From Rhodopseudomonas palustris (GTDB lineage Bacteria; Pseudomonadota; Alphaproteobacteria; Rhizobiales; Xanthobacteraceae), in contig NZ_QKQS01000013.1 of NCBI RefSeq assembly GCF_003226555.1, positions 631,916 through 695,915 on the forward strand: a stretch of 64,000 nucleotides of DNA, read 5' to 3'. How positions within the stretch are numbered: the stretch's first letter is position 1; each line of letters opens with the position of its first letter. The position numbers were made by a program, and so were the translations under genes. A model generated the notes under the pieces. That model worked only from the letters and a program-made list of their open reading frames with translations. It was not told the origin of the DNA and made no database searches. Positions 60,019-64,000 of the stretch are shown here, piece after piece.

Positions 60019-61296
60019 TCAAGCCGCCACCGCTTCCGGCAAAATCGAGGCGTCGGCGTCGTAGCGAACGCCGGAGCGCAGGCAGAACGACGGCTGCAGC
60101 AGACTGTCGGCGATCACTTCGGTGTTCTCGTTGTCGCGCAGCACGAAGCGGCCGGCGCGCTGCGTCAGCACCGACACGTCCGCATCCATGCCGACCTTGA
60201 GAGCGCCGATCTCGTCCGAACGCGCGATCATCTTGGCCGGATTGGCGGTGACCATCGGCACCACCTGTTCGAGCGACAGGCCAAGCGCCATCATCGAACT
60301 CATCGCCTGCACCAGGCTGAACTTGGCCTGGCCGGCAAACGGATGGTTCTCCTCGTCCTCGTGCTGATCGGGCGTGCCGGCCGGCGCGGGCACATGCGTG
60401 TTGTAGCCGTGGATGTCGGCCCCGAGCGTGGTCGGCACGATGCCGGCCGCGATCGCCTTCTTGGCGAGCCGATAGGAGAAGTGGCTGCCGTGGCCGACAT
60501 CCACCTTCAGGCCGCGATCGAGCGCGGCCTGGATCACCGGATGCACCACGCCTTCGCGATTGATGAAGCCGCCGGGATGACGCGTGAACGGATGCGCCAG
60601 CACGTCGCCTTCTTTCAGCAGCGGAATGACGCGCGTCAAAATCGTATCGGCGTCCTCGCCGTTGGCGCCGCTCTCGGGCAGGCCCCAGAGCTGGCCGAAA
60701 TGCACGTAAACCGGCAGCTCGGCGCGGCGACCGATCTCCGCCGCCATCTCGATGACGCGAATGCCCCAGCGGGCGAAGCCGCCAATCTCGGCATGAGCCT
60801 TGATGCCGCGCACGATGTCCGGGTTGGCGCGCGCCGCCTTCACGGTGGCGTCGATATCGACGCCCTCGGGGCTGTACAGCTGCGGATAGTAATGGCCTTC
60901 GAGGCCGCCGACGAGATACGCCGACAGGAACGCATAGACCCGCGATTTCGCCGGCTCGGCGATGAAGTGGCGAAAGCCCGGCAGCGTCATGCAGGACGGC
61001 CCGCCCTGATCGATCAGCGCGGTGACGCCCGAGCGCACGCCGACCATATCCGGGTTCATGCCGAAGCGGCCGGAGACGTATTGATAGATGTGCGCGTGGG
61101 TATCGATCAGACCCGGAAGCACCAGCTGGCCCGCGACGTCCACCACCTCCTTGGCGCTCGACGGCAGAACGTCTTTCTGCACCGCCGCGATCTTGCCGCC
61201 GCGCACCGCCACATCCATCACGCCATCGATGCCGGACGCCGGGCAGATCACTCGCCCGCCACGCAACAGAAGATCAAAGCTGGCACTCACCGACAT
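60019..61296 (-). CDS. Amidohydrolase/deacetylase-family metallohydrolase
   Basis: 425 residues from ATG 61296 (GGAG nine bases upstream). The longer frame to 61350 would span the regulatory palindrome. DLLLRGGRVICPASGIDGVMDVAVRGGKIAAV and LVLPGLIDTHAHIYQY (metal His67, His69) begin the barrel; GIKAHAE (K166 as candidate bridging lysine), YVHFGQL, VGHGSHFS and LGADIHGYN supply further ligands. It hydrolyses cyclic amides, N-acyl groups or similar. It is the first gene of the minus-strand catabolic series. Confidence 0.9.
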   Translation of the reverse strand: MSVSASFDLLLRGGRVICPASGIDGVMDVAVRGGKIAAVQKDVLPSSAKEVVDVAGQLVLPGLIDTHAHIYQYVSGRFGMNPDMVGVRSGVTALIDQGGPSCMTLPGFRHFIAEPAKSRVYAFLSAYLVGGLEGHYYPQLYSPEGVDIDATVKAARANPDIVRGIKAHAEIGGFARWGIRVIEMAAEIGRRAELPVYVHFGQLWGLPESGANGEDADTILTRVIPLLKEGDVLAHPFTRHPGGFINREGVVHPVIQAALDRGLKVDVGHGSHFSYRLAKKAIAAGIVPTTLGADIHGYNTHVPAPAGTPDQHEDEENHPFAGQAKFSLVQAMSSMMALGLSLEQVVPMVTANPAKMIARSDEIGALKVGMDADVSVLTQRAGRFVLRDNENTEVIADSLLQPSFCLRSGVRYDADASILPEAVAA

Positions 61297-61327
61297 CGAA
61301 CCGCTCTCCACGAACCTGGCCAAATTA

Positions 61328-61341
61328 CGAAGCATGCTTCG
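61328..61341. promoter_or_regulatory. Palindromic operator, probable MarR site
   Basis: Perfect 14-bp palindrome CGAAGCATGCTTCG in the 162-base gap between the divergent amidohydrolase (ATG 61296) and MarR (TTG 61459) genes. Divergent MarR regulators typically bind such a site and repress both units. It lies 31 bases upstream of the amidohydrolase start. Confidence 0.65.
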
Positions 61342-61458
61342 CATTTGCATCTAGCAAGGCTTATGCCAAAGTCTAAGAGACGAAGGACGTAGAGAATCGC
61401 GTTACTGAATTTCGCTGCGCGCGCCGGCCGTTCAGCTTGCAGAGATGGAGAGAAACGC

Positions 61459-61953
61459 TTGCGGCAGAAGCATTTCCGCGCGATCGAGGCGACGCACGAA
61501 CCTTGGCCCTTGGCCGAGCGTCCCGGATTTCTGATCCGGCGGCTGCACCAAATCCATGTGGCGCTGTTTCAGCAGGCATGTGCTGAATTTGAAGTCACAC
61601 CGCTGCAATACAGCCTGCTGTCCGCGCTCGCGGCCCGGAAAACCGCCGACCAAACAACACTCGCGGCCGATATCGCGCTCGATCGCACAACGACCACAGG
61701 CGCCCTCAAGCGCCTCGAAGCACGCCATCTGATCGAACGGCCGGTCAACGCCGACGACCGCCGCGCCCGCTTGTGCCGCCTCACCAAGGCCGGCGCCCAG
61801 CTGCTCGCCAAAATCGAAGGCGCCGCCCGCTCCGCCCACGAGGCAACGTTGCAAGGCCTGTCGACGCGCGAGCGGACCCAATTCGTCACGATGATGCAGC
61901 GCATCGTCGCCCAGAACGCCAATCACGACACCAGCGATCCCTCGGTCGATTGA
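61459..61953 (+). CDS. MarR-family transcriptional regulator
   Basis: 164 residues, starting at TTG 61459 (GGAGAG upstream). Winged helix region: FEVTPLQYSLLSALAARKTADQTTLAADIALDRTTTTGALKRLEARHLIERPVNADDRRARLCRLTKAG, with DRRA wing. Ligand-responsive repressors of this type control adjacent catabolic genes. It is divergent from the amidohydrolase-hydroxylase-transporter block and likely senses its substrate. Confidence 0.95.
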   Translation: MRQKHFRAIEATHEPWPLAERPGFLIRRLHQIHVALFQQACAEFEVTPLQYSLLSALAARKTADQTTLAADIALDRTTTTGALKRLEARHLIERPVNADDRRARLCRLTKAGAQLLAKIEGAARSAHEATLQGLSTRERTQFVTMMQRIVAQNANHDTSDPSVD

Positions 61954-62375
61954 GGCACAGCCGGTTTCTTGCGCGCTGTGCCTAGGCACTGAGCAGGCAC
62001 CCGGGCGGCTGAGTTCAAAACGGATCCCCCTGTCGTTGCGGATGTATCCGCGGCCGCTCCCCCAATAATCAAGTCTGCGCGGAACGGAATCTCCGCCGGA
62101 AGTTGCAGAGGGCCGGCACAGACCGGGGCGGCATTCGCCGCCAAGTCGGCCTCTCGGTCTCTTCAGAGATCAATCGGAGCGTCAAACGTCGCATCCCATT
62201 GAGTGGCGTAACTAGGCGATCGCAGAGCCGTTCGCCGGCGCGCCCCCTGGTGCCGCAACGAGCGACGGTCATCGAAGACCTCCGGGCCGGATCTGGTTGC
62301 GGGTATCAACGCCATCGTGGATCTACCGATGACCGACGTCATCGTCTCCCACCGCCTGCTTGCGGAGCTTCTCCC

Positions 62376-62510
62376 GCCGCCGATTTGACGCGAGAGATGA
62401 TCACCTTTGCCGCCCAGCTGTTGATGGAGATGTCGGTCCGCAGCCTGACCAGCGCCCGCCATAGCAAGACAACGCCAGAACGGCCGTTGCAACGCAACTG
62501 TTACCGCGAC
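62376..62510 (+). pseudogene. IS256-family transposase remnant
   Basis: The frame encodes LTREMITFAAQLLMEMSVRSLTSARHSKTTPERPLQRNCYRD, matching the N-terminal conserved segment of IS256/Mutator-type transposases (L-EMI-FAAE-LME-EV--L-GA-YGE-S-ER--QRNGYRD). The reading frame gives out shortly after, and no catalytic DDE region, inverted repeats or 3' half remain. The rest of the 822-base interval 61954-62775 contains no supported gene; its right end (62600-62760) is notably AT-rich. Confidence 0.75.
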
Positions 62511-62775
62511 GAGGAAATCCGGGGTCGGGACAGCCGAGCTATGGCCCTCCGAGGTTGCGCAACGGCCGCCACTTCTTCGGAATTCTGAAGCGCCGCGCGC
62601 CACATCACTCCACCAGATATGACACTATACGAAATTATTTTGACAAACGGATACACGCTCACGCCACCTATGGTGATCGCTAATCAATTTACGATTGAAT
62701 TACCACCTCTCACTAGAATGATACTGGGCTGAACTGGGGAGCTTGATTCGAGAGGCATTCAAGCGGGGGGCTGGA

Positions 62776-63456
62776 ATGATCGTTCTGCTGATAATCATCG
62801 GCTTGCTGACCGTTCTTCTGTGGGCTTGCTGGTCCTCTGCCAGATCATATTACCAGAACGGACGGATCAAAGGCATGGATGAAGCAGTCCAGCAGATCGT
62901 GCGGGGGATCGGTCGCCACTATGAAATGGCAGCAAGGTCAACGCCTAGCGGCGTGTCGAATGCGATCGCTGAAATCAAGGCGCTGCTCAATCAACGCCAC
63001 CCTCTGAAGACACAAGACGTAGAGCGACACCATCTTCAAATTTCGCTTTTGGCGGACGCGATCGGCGAAGCCTGCTGCTCCAAGGGGCAGGCGGAAGGCG
63101 TCGAGATGATGGCACCAGCCGAAGGCTACCTCCGTGTCGACCTCTCGGTGATCGAACTTCTACAACTCAGCCGGCTTGCACATCTCGGCTTTCTTCACAT
63201 GATGCCGAACTATCGCGGGCTGGAGGTCCAGCGCTTCAGCGATGAGCTCGATGCACAAGAGGGCGCCAGGTCGATCTACACACTCGAGCGCGTGATTCCG
63301 CTGAAAGAACGACCGTTCGTCGATCCAGCCGCCCATTATATATGGCGCGAGCAGCTGATCTCTGATTGGTGGCAGCCCCCAACGCCCAAGCGCGCCGAAT
63401 ATGTCAAAGACCTCCGCTCGTTAGTAACACCACCCCTCACAACCACATCCCCCTAA
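62776..63456 (+). CDS. Hypothetical membrane-anchored protein
   Basis: 226 residues from ATG 62776 (GGGGG-type RBS upstream); a TTG at 62743 is an alternative. One N-terminal TM segment (MIVLLIIIGLLTVLLWACW, residues 1-19) and a long cytosolic or periplasmic helical domain (NAIAEIKALLNQRHPLKTQDVERHHLQISLLADAIGEACCS; LLQLSRLAHLGFLHMM). No family recognised. The AT-rich upstream DNA and nearby transposase relic suggest acquisition by transfer. Confidence 0.7.
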   Translation: MIVLLIIIGLLTVLLWACWSSARSYYQNGRIKGMDEAVQQIVRGIGRHYEMAARSTPSGVSNAIAEIKALLNQRHPLKTQDVERHHLQISLLADAIGEACCSKGQAEGVEMMAPAEGYLRVDLSVIELLQLSRLAHLGFLHMMPNYRGLEVQRFSDELDAQEGARSIYTLERVIPLKERPFVDPAAHYIWREQLISDWWQPPTPKRAEYVKDLRSLVTPPLTTTSP

Positions 63457-63619
63457 AGAAATAATGGTTGCGACATTGCACGACCCGTGCAGGTCGTAGG
63501 CAGCTCTCCCGATCATGTGGGACACCTTCCTGACCGTCCGCGCAGTCAGCATGTTCGGCGATCGATCCTGGCCGGCAAATCAAAGCGCTCACCAGCGACC
63601 GGCGTCGATCGTCACGGTA

Positions 63620-64000
63620 TCAAATCGTCTGATTATACGCGCCGACTTCGGGGTGCTGGCGCAGCACGACGTTCACGGCCTCGAACATGTCGTGCATCCG
63701 CTGCTCCGATACCGGGCTTTCGACCACGACGACCAGCTCGGGCTTGTTCGACGAGGCCCGGACCAGGCCCCAGCTGCCGTCTTCGCACGTCACGCGAACG
63801 CCGTTGACGGTGACGAGATCGCGGATCGGCTGGCCGGCGACCAAGTCGCCGTTTGCCTGCGCGGTTTCGAAGTGCTTCACCACCTGATCGATCACCCGAT
63901 ACTTCACCTCGTCGGCGCAATGCGGCGACATCGTTGGCGACGACCAGGTCTTCGGCAGCGCGTCTTTCAGTTGCGACATCGACTTGCCCGGCGCGCGGTC
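63620..64000 (-). CDS. Phosphomannomutase/phosphoglucomutase, C-terminal part (runs off the window)
   Basis: The frame is open across the right edge; 126 residues are visible. VNGVRVTCEDGSWGLVRASSNKPELVVVVESPVSEQRMHDMF is the C-terminal phosphate-binding domain of the alpha-D-phosphohexomutase family, with RASSNKPELVV as the recognition loop. The enzyme interconverts hexose 1- and 6-phosphates for polysaccharide or LPS precursors. The N-terminal catalytic serine domain lies outside the window. Confidence 0.93.
   Translation of the reverse strand, partial: DRAPGKSMSQLKDALPKTWSSPTMSPHCADEVKYRVIDQVVKHFETAQANGDLVAGQPIRDLVTVNGVRVTCEDGSWGLVRASSNKPELVVVVESPVSEQRMHDMFEAVNVVLRQHPEVGAYNQTI

Overview
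The window is high-GC alphaproteobacterial DNA. Gene content and dispersed palindromic repeats fit the Rhodopseudomonas/Bradyrhizobium group (inference; no 16S or other marker gene is present). About 29.25 kb at the left is the late half of a transposable (Mu-type) prophage. The remaining 34.7 kb is host chromosome.

Prophage (1 to about 29254, all on +). The head genes are Mu-like: a DUF3486 protein, large terminase (gp28), DUF935 portal (gp29), gpF with a C-terminal nuclease-like domain, gpI protease/scaffold, decoration protein, major capsid, DUF1320, gpG and a DUF1834-like protein. Tail genes then follow in the exact P2 order: V, W, J, I, fibres, FI sheath, FII tube, E/E' (with a T TTT TTG frameshift site), T tape measure, U, X, D. 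After these come an RlpA-like lytic transglycosylase, a zinc-finger/ASCH protein, and a com-mom DNA-modification pair. A hairpin ends exactly at the mom start codon. The mom stop codon lies inside the first of two tandem 22-bp repeats, which look like transposase-binding sites at the right phage end. Non-canonical cargo includes an SGNH-hydrolase-like gene between terminase and portal, a small protein with a Tat-type signal, and a 332-nt densely folded non-coding region between gpF and gpI.

Host, 29.3-40.7 kb: tRNA-Gly(UCC), a DUF892 ferritin-like protein, a secreted DUF4142 protein, glycogen debranching enzyme GlgX, a transglutaminase-like protein, a repeat-rich gap, a small conserved protein with a clear terminator, a methyl-accepting chemotaxis protein, an HtrA-type protease, a site-2 protease, a solitary bc1-type Rieske protein and a PCC/DUF296 protein.

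Host, 40.9-47.0 kb: five closely spaced genes, probably one operon: a ThDP enzyme, an enolase-superfamily dehydratase/racemase, a membrane protein, a gluconate-2-dehydrogenase subunit-3-like protein and a GMC flavoprotein. This looks like a sugar/sugar-acid oxidation module. A convergent ClC-CBS channel and an alpha/beta hydrolase follow.

Host, 50.4-62.0 kb: a long minus-strand catabolic block. In transcription order it holds an amidohydrolase, a three-gene molybdenum hydroxylase (the 2Fe-2S subunit fused to a CoxG-like domain), a Liv-type ABC importer and a small Rieske ferredoxin. It is divergent from a MarR regulator, with a perfect 14-bp palindrome between them. The most economical reading is import followed by hydroxylation and hydrolysis of a (hetero)cyclic or amide substrate under MarR control; the substrate is unknown. 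The right edge holds an IS256-type transposase remnant, an AT-rich patch before an orphan membrane-anchored protein, and the C-terminus of a phosphomannomutase/phosphoglucomutase.
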